Positions 45,520 to 54,012 of a stretch of 64,000 nucleotides of DNA are shown here, piece by piece. A program made the position numbers and the translations under genes. How positions within the stretch are numbered: position 1 is the first letter of the stretch; each line of letters starts with the position of its first letter. The notes beneath the pieces are model-generated. The model saw only the letters and a list, made by a program, of their open reading frames with translations, was not told the origin of the DNA and made no database searches. The DNA comes from a bacterium (GTDB taxonomy: Bacteria; Bacteroidota; Bacteroidia; Flavobacteriales; Schleiferiaceae): assembly GCA_016125155.1 (NCBI GenBank), contig WGMI01000012.1, forward strand, positions 1 through 64,000, given 5' to 3'.

Positions 45520-46860
45520 ATGCTGCCCAAAGGAACCCGGGACATTTTGCCCCTTGAAAAAAAGCGCAGGGTGTATTTGCAAAACACCCTCGCGGAGATC
45601 TTCGAGTGTTTTGGATATCAACCCATCGAAACGCCCGCGCTCGAGTTGTTCAAAACCCTTTCGGGCAAGTACGGGGAGGAGGGAGAACGCCTCATGTTCA
45701 AGCTCTTGCCCCGAGGAGCCAAATTCGAACAACTTTCGGGGCTCAGCGCCACAGAAATGGGGCAACACATCGAAGAGGCTCTGCGCTACGATTTGACCGT
45801 GCCCTTTGCCCGATTTGTCGTCGATCACCGGTCCGAGCTCACCTTGCCATTCAAACGCTATCAAATGCAACAGGTGTGGAGGGCCGATCGACCCCAAAAA
45901 GGTCGGTTCAGGGAGTTTACCCAATGCGACGCCGACGTGGCCGGTCCCGGAGGTATGGTACAAGAGGCCGAATTGATCCAACTCTACGACTGGGCTTTTG
46001 AGCGATTTGCTCTTCCGGTAGAGATTCGCGTCAACCACCGCAGTTTGTTGCAGGGTCTGGCGGCTTTGGCGGGCTGCCCCGATCGATTTGTGGACTTTGC
46101 CGTGGGATTGGACAAGCTCGACAAAGTGGGCTGGGACGGGGTCAGGGCAGATTGGGCCCAGCGCCAATTGTTCATCGATTGGGAGCGGATTTCTTGGATG
46201 AGCCTCGGCGATACGGCCTGGAGCGCCGCCTTGGAACGCTATAAGCAGCATTTGTCCGAGGAAGCCCTGGCCCAACGTGGTTTGGCCGATTTGCACGAGC
46301 TCGATGCCTTGCTGCATGCCGTGCCCCCGAAACACGCCCAACTGCGATTGGATCCGAGTCTGGCCCGTGGATTGGACTATTACACAGGGTGCATTTTTGA
46401 AGTGAGTGCCCTTGGCGTAGAGCTGGGCAGCATCGGCGGGGGAGGGCGATACGACAACCTCACGGGTTTGTTTGGCTTGCCCGGAGTCGGGGGCGTAGGG
46501 ATTTCGTTCGGATTGGAACGCATCGCTTTGGCCCTTGAACAACTCCATTTATTTCCTGATTCAATTTCGGCCGCCCCTCCTTTGTTGATGGCGCATTTGG
46601 GGGGTGAGGCGGGTTTGCGCGCCTTCACCCTGACGTCTCAGTGGAGGCGATCGGGCCGGGCTGTGGAGTTTTATCCCAAGGAGGACAAACTCCGCAAGCA
46701 GATGGAATACGCAGACAAGTCGGGGATCCGGTGGTTGGGGATGATCGGATTGGACGAAATTCAAAACAACACTTTGTCCATTAAGGATTTGAAAACAGGC
46801 ATCCAAAAAGTGTTTGGTCAATTGGAAACTGAGGCTATCTTTGATTTTGTGAATGCCTGA
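45520..46860 (+). CDS. hisS: Histidine--tRNA ligase
   Basis: The 446-aa class II synthetase charges tRNA-His. Motif 1 and the entry sequence PKGTRDILPLE are at the N-terminus, motif 2 includes REFTQCDADV near residue 128, the His-specific loop LDPSLARGLDYYTGCIFEV is near residue 275, and motif 3 is VGGVGISFGLERIALAL. A C-terminal anticodon-binding domain (about 345-446) completes it. Length and order are normal. Confidence 0.97.
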   Translation: MLPKGTRDILPLEKKRRVYLQNTLAEIFECFGYQPIETPALELFKTLSGKYGEEGERLMFKLLPRGAKFEQLSGLSATEMGQHIEEALRYDLTVPFARFVVDHRSELTLPFKRYQMQQVWRADRPQKGRFREFTQCDADVAGPGGMVQEAELIQLYDWAFERFALPVEIRVNHRSLLQGLAALAGCPDRFVDFAVGLDKLDKVGWDGVRADWAQRQLFIDWERISWMSLGDTAWSAALERYKQHLSEEALAQRGLADLHELDALLHAVPPKHAQLRLDPSLARGLDYYTGCIFEVSALGVELGSIGGGGRYDNLTGLFGLPGVGGVGISFGLERIALALEQLHLFPDSISAAPPLLMAHLGGEAGLRAFTLTSQWRRSGRAVEFYPKEDKLRKQMEYADKSGIRWLGMIGLDEIQNNTLSIKDLKTGIQKVFGQLETEAIFDFVNA

Positions 46861-46896
46861 TAATGAATTTGTTAAATAAAAGTTAAAGCAATCCAT

Positions 46897-47265
46897 TTGC
46901 GCTTCATCCGCTCCATACCTCCTCGGTACAAAAAGAACCACCTTGGCGCCCTCGTCGGATTGGTGGCGGCTTTCTTGTGGGTGCAGTTGGGGCCTGGCTT
47001 TCACGCGCTTTCCCACGTCGTCGGACACGATCATGAGGTAGCGCACGTACACCAAGATCCGGGTGTTACTTCGGTGTGCTCGGACGAAGCCCACCACAGT
47101 TGCGACAGTTGTAGTTTCTTTCAAACCGAACCGTCTTGGGCCGAGCTTCCCGACAAGACGGAAGCCAACGACGATTTTCGCGCCCTCCTGGTCGGGGGCT
47201 TGACCAGCGGTCTATGGACTGTATTGCGCAGTGCCGCGGCCGATCGGGGCCCTCCGGCGCGTTGA
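46897..47265 (+). CDS. His/Cys-rich small membrane protein, probable metal binder
   Basis: The 122-aa product starts with a TTG at 46897, the only in-frame start ahead of the conserved part. It has a basic N-terminus (RYKKNH), one transmembrane helix (GALVGLVAAFLWVQLG, about 16-32), then a dense cluster of possible metal ligands: FHALSHVVGHDHEVAHVHQD, CSDEAHHSCDSCSFF. This includes a CXXC pair and over ten His. The family is not recognised by name but the layout resembles small His/Cys-rich proteins encoded next to metal-related TonB receptors. The next gene is such a receptor, 109 bp downstream. Confidence 0.65.
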   Translation: MRFIRSIPPRYKKNHLGALVGLVAAFLWVQLGPGFHALSHVVGHDHEVAHVHQDPGVTSVCSDEAHHSCDSCSFFQTEPSWAELPDKTEANDDFRALLVGGLTSGLWTVLRSAAADRGPPAR

Positions 47266-47374
47266 CCTGAACCCCTCGCTTTCGCTCTGCTGGTCAACAA
47301 CGGGCTCTAAGGATCGCTTCTAAGGTCCTTGGAGCGTTATCAACTTCTCTTTGTTTTTGAATTTCCACGCTTTA

Positions 47375-49705
47375 ATGAGGCGTTGGGTCTTGCTGTCGGC
47401 GGTGTTCTTCCTGTGCGGAGTGCACCCATCTGCCCTGGCCCAACCTTTGGTCGACACGTGTGCTTTGGTCCTCGAAATTGCGGTTCGAGACGTCCAAAAT
47501 GCGCTGCCATTGGAGAACGCCATAGCCCAGCTCAATGGCGATCAATGGGCCTATACGGACGCCGAAGGACGCTGCCGTTTTCGGGTATGTCCGGGGTCTC
47601 AGGTGTTGCTCATCAGTCATGTAGGCTGTCCCCAAAAACACGTGGTCTGGGAGATGTACCGCGACACTGTCTTTTCGGTCGATATGGCGCACGCGCACCG
47701 GAATTTGGTTCAAGTGGTGGTTGCCGAGCGCAGAGATACCCGACCGGGCGTAGACGCCGAAACGCCTGCATGGAAAACGGCCCCCGATTTGGATCTGGGT
47801 CGGAGGTTGGAGCGAAGCGCGGCAGGGGTCCAACTCATACAAACTGGAGCCGCCCCTTCTAAGCCTGTTCTCCAAGGGCTTACCGGCAACCGTTTGCTCG
47901 TTCTCCACGAAGGCGTCCGCATTTCCGGTCAACAATGGGGATTTGACCACGCCCCCGAACTCGATCCCGTCTTTGCTAAAGAAGTGCGGGTGCTCTATGG
48001 ATCTGAGGCCTTGTGGTACGGACCCGAAGCCCTTGGCGGAGCCCTCTGGATTTCTCGGGGTCCGATTCGATCAGCACAGGGAACCGAGGGGCAGGTCCTT
48101 CAGAGTCTCTACACCAATGGATGGGGAGGGAAAACCGCGTTTCAAACCGATTTTCGTGCCCCGAATTCCAGCGGCTTTTGGCATCGATTAGGTTGGAGAT
48201 TCGGGGCTTCGGCCTGGGGGGCAGGCGATGCCCGAGCCGCCGATTATCTCTTGAGCAATACGGGCAAACGGGGACTCGATGTGCACTGGGGCATGGATTG
48301 GATTCGTGCGGACGGAACCCGCCAGTTCGAAGTGTTTTACGACCGCTTTCAGGAGGAATTCGGTCTGTTGTATGCAGCCCAGGTCGGCAGTTTGACCGAT
48401 TTAGAGCGCGCCATAGAGGCCGATCGACCGCTCTATATCGCCCCATTCTCGTATGCGATCCAGGCGCCCCGACAAGCAGTGGTCCACGAATTGTTGAGGG
48501 CCTCGGGCAATGTCCATCTCGATGCCCGGACCACCCTGTTTGCTGAATACAGCCGTCAGGTCAATTTCCGAGATGAATATGACGTTGCTTCGGTGCTTCA
48601 ACCCTCTGATCTCCGGTATGCGATCACCACCCACCTGCCTGAAATCGGGGTGGAAGGCCGTTGGGAAACGTCCGCTCGAACCCTGGTCTGGAAGTCCAAA
48701 ATCGCCGGTTTGGTGCAGGCGAATACCTATCAGGGGCGTTTTTTTCTACCCAATTTCCAGCGGAACGGGTGGAGCGCCGTGCAGAGCTTGGCGTGGAATT
48801 CGGCCGGGTCAACCCAGTTGAACCTGTTGCTGCGCTGGGACTTCGACGATTTTGCCGTCTACCAAAATCCCGACGGTTCCGTTCAGCGGTTGGACAGCCG
48901 GTTTAACGGGCCGAGTTTCAGCCTTTCCCGTCTCCGGTCGAATGCGCAGCGGGGCACGAGCAACCGCTGGACGGTGGGGAGTGTATTTCGCCCACCCCAT
49001 GTGCACGAACGCTACAGTCGAGGGGTGCACCACGGACAGCTGAGCTATGAAGAAGGCGATCCGAATCTGGGGCCCGAGCGCAGTTGGGAGGTGAGTTGGG
49101 CGCGTACCTCGAATCGAGCGCTCGATCAAGGCGCGCACAGAGTAACGCTTCAGGCCTATGCGCGCTTCGTAGAGGGGTATATTCAAATCCGTCCTACCGC
49201 TCCCATCCTCACGATTCGGGGGGCTTATCCCGCCTTTGTGTACGATCAGACCCAGGCGCTTTTGCTCGGGGTCGACGGGCGCTACGAGCGAGAATACGGC
49301 TCGGGGTGGTCGGCTTTTCTCCACGGCAGCCTCCTGATTCCAATCGATGCATCGCGCCAGACCGGATTGTTTTACATGCCTCCGGTTCGGCTCGGATGGG
49401 GTGGATCCAAAGTTTGGGGAGCGCACAAAGGGGAGGCAGAGGCTGTATGGACCCACCGTGCCTACTTTGCCCCGGGAGAACCCGTCGACTACGCCCCACC
49501 CCCACCGGGGTATGTCTTGCTCCGATTGGACTATGCCTTTCGCCCGGCTCCTGCATGGGAACTCGGTGTCCGTCTGGACAACGCCCTCAACACCGCCTAC
49601 CGCGACTACCTCGATCGCTTTCGCTATTTCGCCGATGCGCCCGGATTTAATCTCGCGCTTAGGCTCCGGTATTCTTGGGATTCCAGTCGTTCCAAGAATT
49701 TTTGA
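47375..49705 (+). CDS. TonB-dependent outer membrane receptor
   Basis: The 776-aa protein has a signal peptide (MRRWVLLSAVFFLCGVHPSALAQ), a carboxypeptidase-regulatory-like domain (about 28-115), a plug domain with QGLTGNRLLVLHEGVRISG and VRVLYGSEALWYGPEALGG, and a 22-strand barrel to the C-terminus, which ends in Phe. The plug sequence is of the type in which the loop reads GQQWGFDHAPELDP. It is a TonB-powered importer of a small ligand. Metal import is inferred from the preceding His/Cys-rich gene and the lipoprotein that follows. The ATG at 47375 starts the signal; the frame opens at 47351. Confidence 0.9.
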   Translation: MRRWVLLSAVFFLCGVHPSALAQPLVDTCALVLEIAVRDVQNALPLENAIAQLNGDQWAYTDAEGRCRFRVCPGSQVLLISHVGCPQKHVVWEMYRDTVFSVDMAHAHRNLVQVVVAERRDTRPGVDAETPAWKTAPDLDLGRRLERSAAGVQLIQTGAAPSKPVLQGLTGNRLLVLHEGVRISGQQWGFDHAPELDPVFAKEVRVLYGSEALWYGPEALGGALWISRGPIRSAQGTEGQVLQSLYTNGWGGKTAFQTDFRAPNSSGFWHRLGWRFGASAWGAGDARAADYLLSNTGKRGLDVHWGMDWIRADGTRQFEVFYDRFQEEFGLLYAAQVGSLTDLERAIEADRPLYIAPFSYAIQAPRQAVVHELLRASGNVHLDARTTLFAEYSRQVNFRDEYDVASVLQPSDLRYAITTHLPEIGVEGRWETSARTLVWKSKIAGLVQANTYQGRFFLPNFQRNGWSAVQSLAWNSAGSTQLNLLLRWDFDDFAVYQNPDGSVQRLDSRFNGPSFSLSRLRSNAQRGTSNRWTVGSVFRPPHVHERYSRGVHHGQLSYEEGDPNLGPERSWEVSWARTSNRALDQGAHRVTLQAYARFVEGYIQIRPTAPILTIRGAYPAFVYDQTQALLLGVDGRYEREYGSGWSAFLHGSLLIPIDASRQTGLFYMPPVRLGWGGSKVWGAHKGEAEAVWTHRAYFAPGEPVDYAPPPPGYVLLRLDYAFRPAPAWELGVRLDNALNTAYRDYLDRFRYFADAPGFNLALRLRYSWDSSRSKNF

Positions 49706-49729
49706 ATGTTTCACTTAAACCCAAACACC

Positions 49730-50299
49730 ATGTCTGTATTGCGTTTTTCACGGTCGGTTGTTGTCCTTGCCACATTGGCGGGGTGGACCACGTCTTGCTC
49801 CAAAGACGACAACAAGGTGAACAACCCTCCAAACCAAAACGAAGAAGAGGTCATCACCACCCTTATCGTTCGCCTTGAGGCCCCCGGGGGTCAGCCTGTT
49901 GATTATGCATTTCGCGATCCCGATGGTCCCGGGGGTGCCTCTCCGACCCAATGGGACACCCTTGATTTGCAGCCCAATACCCTGTATGCGTGCTCTCTGT
50001 TCTTTTTGAACGAAAGTGGGGCCGATCCCGAAGACATTACCCCGGAAATCGAGATGGAATCGGACGAACATCAGGTGTTCTACACGCCCGGACTGTCTGG
50101 TTTGACCGTCACAACCCTCGATGTCGATGGCAACGGCAATCCTTTGGGGTTGGACTCGGAGTGGATTGCAGCACAGTCGGGTGAGGGCGAAATCACCATT
50201 ACCCTCAAGCACCAGCCCGGTGTCAAGGCACCAGCCCCCGGCGACATTGCCCTCGGCAGTACCGATGCCGAAGTGGTTTTTCAGGTCCGGGTCGATTGA
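49730..50299 (+). CDS. Outer-membrane-receptor-associated lipoprotein
   Basis: The 189-aa product has a lipoprotein signal (MSVLRFSRSVVVLATLAGWT then the Cys of TTSC), a Glu/Asp/Asn-rich linker (KDDNKVNNPPNQNEEE), and a beta-rich domain: VITTLIVRLEAPGGQPVDY, PEDITPEIEMESDEHQVFY, and LGSTDAEVVFQVRV at the end. I recognise it as the type commonly paired with this class of TonB receptor in Bacteroidota and sometimes labelled 'type 1 periplasmic binding fold'; its biochemical role is not known. It follows the receptor stop by 24 bp. An earlier ATG at 49706, touching the receptor stop, would only lengthen the signal peptide. Confidence 0.78.
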   Translation: MSVLRFSRSVVVLATLAGWTTSCSKDDNKVNNPPNQNEEEVITTLIVRLEAPGGQPVDYAFRDPDGPGGASPTQWDTLDLQPNTLYACSLFFLNESGADPEDITPEIEMESDEHQVFYTPGLSGLTVTTLDVDGNGNPLGLDSEWIAAQSGEGEITITLKHQPGVKAPAPGDIALGSTDAEVVFQVRVD

Positions 50300-50352
50300 T
50301 GGTATTGGCGGCTTAAGCTATCTTGGCCCTGTCAACTTAACACACAATCCAC

Positions 50353-50679
50353 ATGGCCATTTTTGTAGTCTCCGAGCGCGCCAATGGCGAGTTCCAGTTC
50401 GTTCTTCGCTCCGACAGCGGCTCTGCCTTGCTGATGAGTGAAGGGTACACCTCTGCTTCTGCCCGCGACAACGGCATCGAATCGGTTCGTAAAAACGCAG
50501 AAGAAGAAGGACGCTATGCCCTCTTGGAATCGACCAACGGCAAGTTGTACTTCAACCTGAAGGCGGGAAACGGCCAAGTGATTGGCTCGAGCCCGATGTT
50601 TGAAGGCGAGGCGGCCCGCACCGATGCCATGAAGGTGGCGATGCACGAAGCGGCCAGCGCCAAGGTAGAGGAGCAGTAA
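50353..50679 (+). CDS. YegP-family (DUF1508) protein
   Basis: The 108-aa product consists of two DUF1508 repeats of about 50 residues: FVVSERANGEFQFVLRSDSG with GYTSASARDNGIESVRKNA, then ALLESTNGKLYFNLKAGNGQ with FEGEAARTDAMKVAMHEAA. Two repeats of this length are the usual form. Cytoplasmic; function unknown although often linked to stress. A terminator with nine T residues follows. Confidence 0.88.
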   Translation: MAIFVVSERANGEFQFVLRSDSGSALLMSEGYTSASARDNGIESVRKNAEEEGRYALLESTNGKLYFNLKAGNGQVIGSSPMFEGEAARTDAMKVAMHEAASAKVEEQ

Positions 50680-50698
50680 ACCAACCGCTCCGAGCGAC

Positions 50699-50742
50699 AG
50701 CGCCTTATTGCGGATTCGTCCGTTCTAAGGCGCTTTTTTTTT
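50699..50742 (+). terminator. Intrinsic terminator of the YegP-like gene
   Basis: AGCGCCTTA (50699-50707), an 18-nt loop, then TAAGGCGCT (50726-50734), running into a stretch of nine T (50734-50742). It stands between two convergent genes. Confidence 0.88.
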
Positions 50743-50754
50743 GTGCACAATCGA

Positions 50755-53700
50755 TTAGCGCAGCAGGGTCACTGAACCGCGTTTTTCGATCTCCAAAAAC
50801 CGGAATAGGTAGAAATAGACCCCTTGACTGGCCGGTCGACCCGAGCGCCTGCCATCCCAAAACTCTTCGAAGGGTTTGGAGGTCTCGAAAACCTTGCCGC
50901 CCCATCGGTCAAAGATGATGAGGTGCCCATTCGAGAAGCAGTCGTCCCCAGAAATCGCATAGTACTCGTTGGGCCCCGACCCGTTGGGTGTAAAGGTGTT
51001 GGGAATAAACAAAGCTCCGGTGTGGTGATCGGGGGTCAAGGTTTCAGACAGGGTATACTCGACCCCGCACACCGAATCGATTACCGTGGCCCGTATTTCG
51101 GTCGGTACACCTGCTTCGAGCCAAATCGGCAATACCGGACCAGAAAAGGCCGTGCTTCCATCTTCAAATTCCCAAAAAACGGAAACAGACGCTCCGGTTC
51201 CCGAAATCATCAATACATGGCGACCCAGAGCACAGTCGAATTCGCCCATTTCCAAACTGGGTTCGTCTTGAGGTGCTTCAAAAGTGACCGTGCGCACGGT
51301 GGTATCGGCATAACCACAGAGCAAATCGAGCGAATACAGGGTTACTTCATAGCTTCCAAACCCGGAATAGGTGTGTTGCGGAAAGCTGCCCGTCCCGGTG
51401 CTCCCATCCCCAAAATCCCAGGTAAATCCGAGATTGTCCGTTCGTTCCGGGATAAACTGTACCGGACTGGCGGGATTGCACTCGGCGTATTCGAACCCGA
51501 AATCGACCTCGAGGCTGCGGACGATCCGGTGTTCGAAGGTCACAAGGGCGGTATCGACAATATCGCAGACGGTATCGGTGGCAATGAGCGTCACGGTGTA
51601 GGTTCCCAGTGAATCAAACCGCGCTATGGGATTGATCTGGGTACTCGTTTGCCCATTGCCAAAATCCCATAAAAACACATCGGCATGCTGCGATTGATTG
51701 ACAAACCGAACGAATATGGTGTCGCAGACCGTATCAGAATCAAAGGAGGCATCGATGGTAGCCTGAGCCCGAACGCTGGTTTCAAAATCGATTTTGATGA
51801 GGCCCAGATTGCAATTGGGCCCCCCGTTGCTGGGGCCGTACACACCGGGGGTGGTCGGAAAGCTCTCGTTGGCACATCCGGCACAAACGGCTTGATAAAT
51901 AATGCCTTCTGGGCTAAAACGACTCGTGCCCCCATCTACATGTTCTCTGGAAGCACCTCCAAAGTAGCTGGCAAAAACCAAAGAACCGGCATTGGGCCCG
52001 AGCACGGCAAAGTAGAACTGGTTTCCATCCGAATTCGGATTGAAGGCATTGTTGGTCAGGGGCATGCCATTCATCAATCCCAAATTGCTCGAATTGGTGA
52101 TTCCCCCCCAACCGCTCAGAAAGATGTTGAGACAATCGTCTACCCGAAATGCCGTAGGGCTCAGATTCGGCAATGACCCGTTCCCGATTGAGGTCGACCA
52201 CAAGCGCGTTTGCAGCCCGGCGTCAAACTTCTGAACAAACTGCCCTCCTCCACCAAAGGCATAGACCCCTGGCGAAACGGGAATGTTGCCAAAGCTTTGT
52301 CCAAAGGCATAGACCCCTCCCAGTTTGTCGGTTTCGACAAAAAAGCACAAATCGCGCTGGCCTGAGCCGATAAACGTCGAGGCGGTTAGGGCTCCGCTGG
52401 ACGAGGCAAACCGGAGGATCATCCCGTCTGAAGGCCCACCTACAAAAGTGGTTTGATGCCCGCTGAGGAGGAGATTGGAACTGGCGCTCCCGCCGCCCAC
52501 GTACACATGGGTCCCATCGGGACTCAAGCGAAGCCCGTTGGCGCAATCGGCCAAACTGCCCCCAAAATAGGTGGCCCAGGCGAGTGTGGTCAGGTCGGGT
52601 CCAAACTTGGCGATCAGCGCGTCTTCTCCTCCGCCCGAGGCCGATTGATGCGCATTGGGCGCGGGCAAGTCGGCCGAACGCGTCACCGAGGCAATGTAGA
52701 CCGACTCGTCGGGACCCAAAATCACTTCTCCGCGAAAGTGGTCGGCGTAGTTGATGTCCAGACCGAGATTGATGCCGTCGTTGCCCGATCCCCCGTACAA
52801 AGTGCTCCCCACCAATTGCTGACCCGAGGCGCTGAACTTGGCGACGAAGAGATCGGTTCCAAAAGGGTAGTTCAAATTTTCGAGCATGATGCCTACACCC
52901 CCGTTAAACGTAGGGTCATACGCCCCCTGCGTTGTTGGAAAATTGGGAGACCCCGTACTGCCTAGCATCACCAAACGGTTTTGGCTGTCCACAATCAGGC
53001 TGTGGGGTTGTTCGTTTTGGTTGCCGCCGAAATAAGTCGAATACAAGAGCTGGCTCCCATCTGGACTCAATTTGCTGATGGCGATGTCGATGTCGCCTCC
53101 GGCAAAAAAGCTCTGAAAACCGGTAAAAAGCGGATACCCCACTCCAAACGCAATCCCGGCCCCGTAGATGTTTCCCGCCTCGTCGTAGGCGGCCGTGTAG
53201 CCCCAATTGTCGGCCGAAGATCCCGTAAAACTGCTGAACACTAAGACCGGATCGAGGACCAATGCCTTGCGCCGGTCATAGGAACCAATGGCCATCCCAA
53301 TGCTGCCGTCGGCGTAGAGCCGATAGCCCAAATCGACCGATTCTTGTTGATGGCCCTCGGTTTGATAGGCTCCGGGCAGTTGTTCATAGAGCGTCCCCAC
53401 TCGGGTCGAGATATGGAGTTGCCCCTCCCGAAGCCGCACCGAATCGGCCCCCTCGTATTTCCATCGGATGGCGGAAGGGTCGGCGCCTGGATGCACCTCG
53501 AAATCGAATACCATTCCATTTTCGCTGCGCTCAATCCACAGGTCAATGCCGGGATAGACGTCTGCGGCCTTCAGTTTTTGAGCAGCGTAGACTTCCGATT
53601 TCCATTGAGCAGGGTTGTTGCCCAAATAGTAATGGGTGGGGGTGGAGGCCGAATCGATGGCCTGAGCTATCAGGGGGTTCGCCCCCAGCAATACCATGCG

Positions 53701-53961
53701 AACCACTTGGGCGCTGCGCTCCGACTCGGGATGATCCCGAAAGTCGTGCTCGTCAAACGAGGTGAGCATGAGCGTAAATCCTGTTGATTCAACGAACACT
53801 GCCCCTTTGTTGAGCCGCAGTTTGTGGCTAAACGATCCATTCCATTGCCCTCGGTTCGGTTCAAACTGCGCCTGGACCGGCGATCCCGCGCACAAAGCGG
53901 CCAAGGCCCCCAAAAGGGCGGCTCGCAGGGCAGGGAACGGATGGATCGGGAAAGGCAACAT
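50755..53961 (-). CDS. T9SS-secreted SBBP/PKD protein with gliding-type C-terminal domain
   Basis: The 1068-aa product has a signal peptide (about 1-31, HPFPALRAALLGALAALCAG), an N-terminal DUF7948-type beta domain (FEPNRGQWNGSFSHKLRLNK), SBBP beta-propeller repeats (LLYSTYFGGNQNEQPHSLIV, LVGSTLYGGSGNDGINLGLD, LAWATYFGGSLADCANGLRL), two PKD domains (about 770-900; VFLWDFGNGQTSTQINP, FTWDFGDGSTGTGSFPQHTY), and a CHU_C / type B T9SS sorting domain (FIPNTFTPNGSGPNEYY, IFDRWGGKVFET, QGVYFYLFRF). It should be secreted and retained on the cell surface. The exact ligand is unknown; the family is often associated with adhesion or gliding. Confidence 0.9.
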   Translation of the reverse strand: MLPFPIHPFPALRAALLGALAALCAGSPVQAQFEPNRGQWNGSFSHKLRLNKGAVFVESTGFTLMLTSFDEHDFRDHPESERSAQVVRMVLLGANPLIAQAIDSASTPTHYYLGNNPAQWKSEVYAAQKLKAADVYPGIDLWIERSENGMVFDFEVHPGADPSAIRWKYEGADSVRLREGQLHISTRVGTLYEQLPGAYQTEGHQQESVDLGYRLYADGSIGMAIGSYDRRKALVLDPVLVFSSFTGSSADNWGYTAAYDEAGNIYGAGIAFGVGYPLFTGFQSFFAGGDIDIAISKLSPDGSQLLYSTYFGGNQNEQPHSLIVDSQNRLVMLGSTGSPNFPTTQGAYDPTFNGGVGIMLENLNYPFGTDLFVAKFSASGQQLVGSTLYGGSGNDGINLGLDINYADHFRGEVILGPDESVYIASVTRSADLPAPNAHQSASGGGEDALIAKFGPDLTTLAWATYFGGSLADCANGLRLSPDGTHVYVGGGSASSNLLLSGHQTTFVGGPSDGMILRFASSSGALTASTFIGSGQRDLCFFVETDKLGGVYAFGQSFGNIPVSPGVYAFGGGGQFVQKFDAGLQTRLWSTSIGNGSLPNLSPTAFRVDDCLNIFLSGWGGITNSSNLGLMNGMPLTNNAFNPNSDGNQFYFAVLGPNAGSLVFASYFGGASREHVDGGTSRFSPEGIIYQAVCAGCANESFPTTPGVYGPSNGGPNCNLGLIKIDFETSVRAQATIDASFDSDTVCDTIFVRFVNQSQHADVFLWDFGNGQTSTQINPIARFDSLGTYTVTLIATDTVCDIVDTALVTFEHRIVRSLEVDFGFEYAECNPASPVQFIPERTDNLGFTWDFGDGSTGTGSFPQHTYSGFGSYEVTLYSLDLLCGYADTTVRTVTFEAPQDEPSLEMGEFDCALGRHVLMISGTGASVSVFWEFEDGSTAFSGPVLPIWLEAGVPTEIRATVIDSVCGVEYTLSETLTPDHHTGALFIPNTFTPNGSGPNEYYAISGDDCFSNGHLIIFDRWGGKVFETSKPFEEFWDGRRSGRPASQGVYFYLFRFLEIEKRGSVTLLR

Positions 53962-53971
53962 TCTACCCTAC

Positions 53972-53979
53972 CAAAGATA
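53972..53979 (-). promoter_or_regulatory. TATCTTTG box upstream of the SBBP/PKD gene
   Basis: On the minus strand TATCTTTG is a full match and lies 10 nt before the ATG, within the 51-bp gap after the methyltransferase gene. Confidence 0.5.
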
Positions 53980-54012
53980 AAGCGAGGAGGTTCCCTGGGT
54001 CAGCGCAATTTG

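Noticed and set aside
47261-47298. GTTGACC/GGTCAAC hairpin after the His/Cys-rich gene as terminator
   Set aside because: Short stem, 24-nt loop and no T-run.
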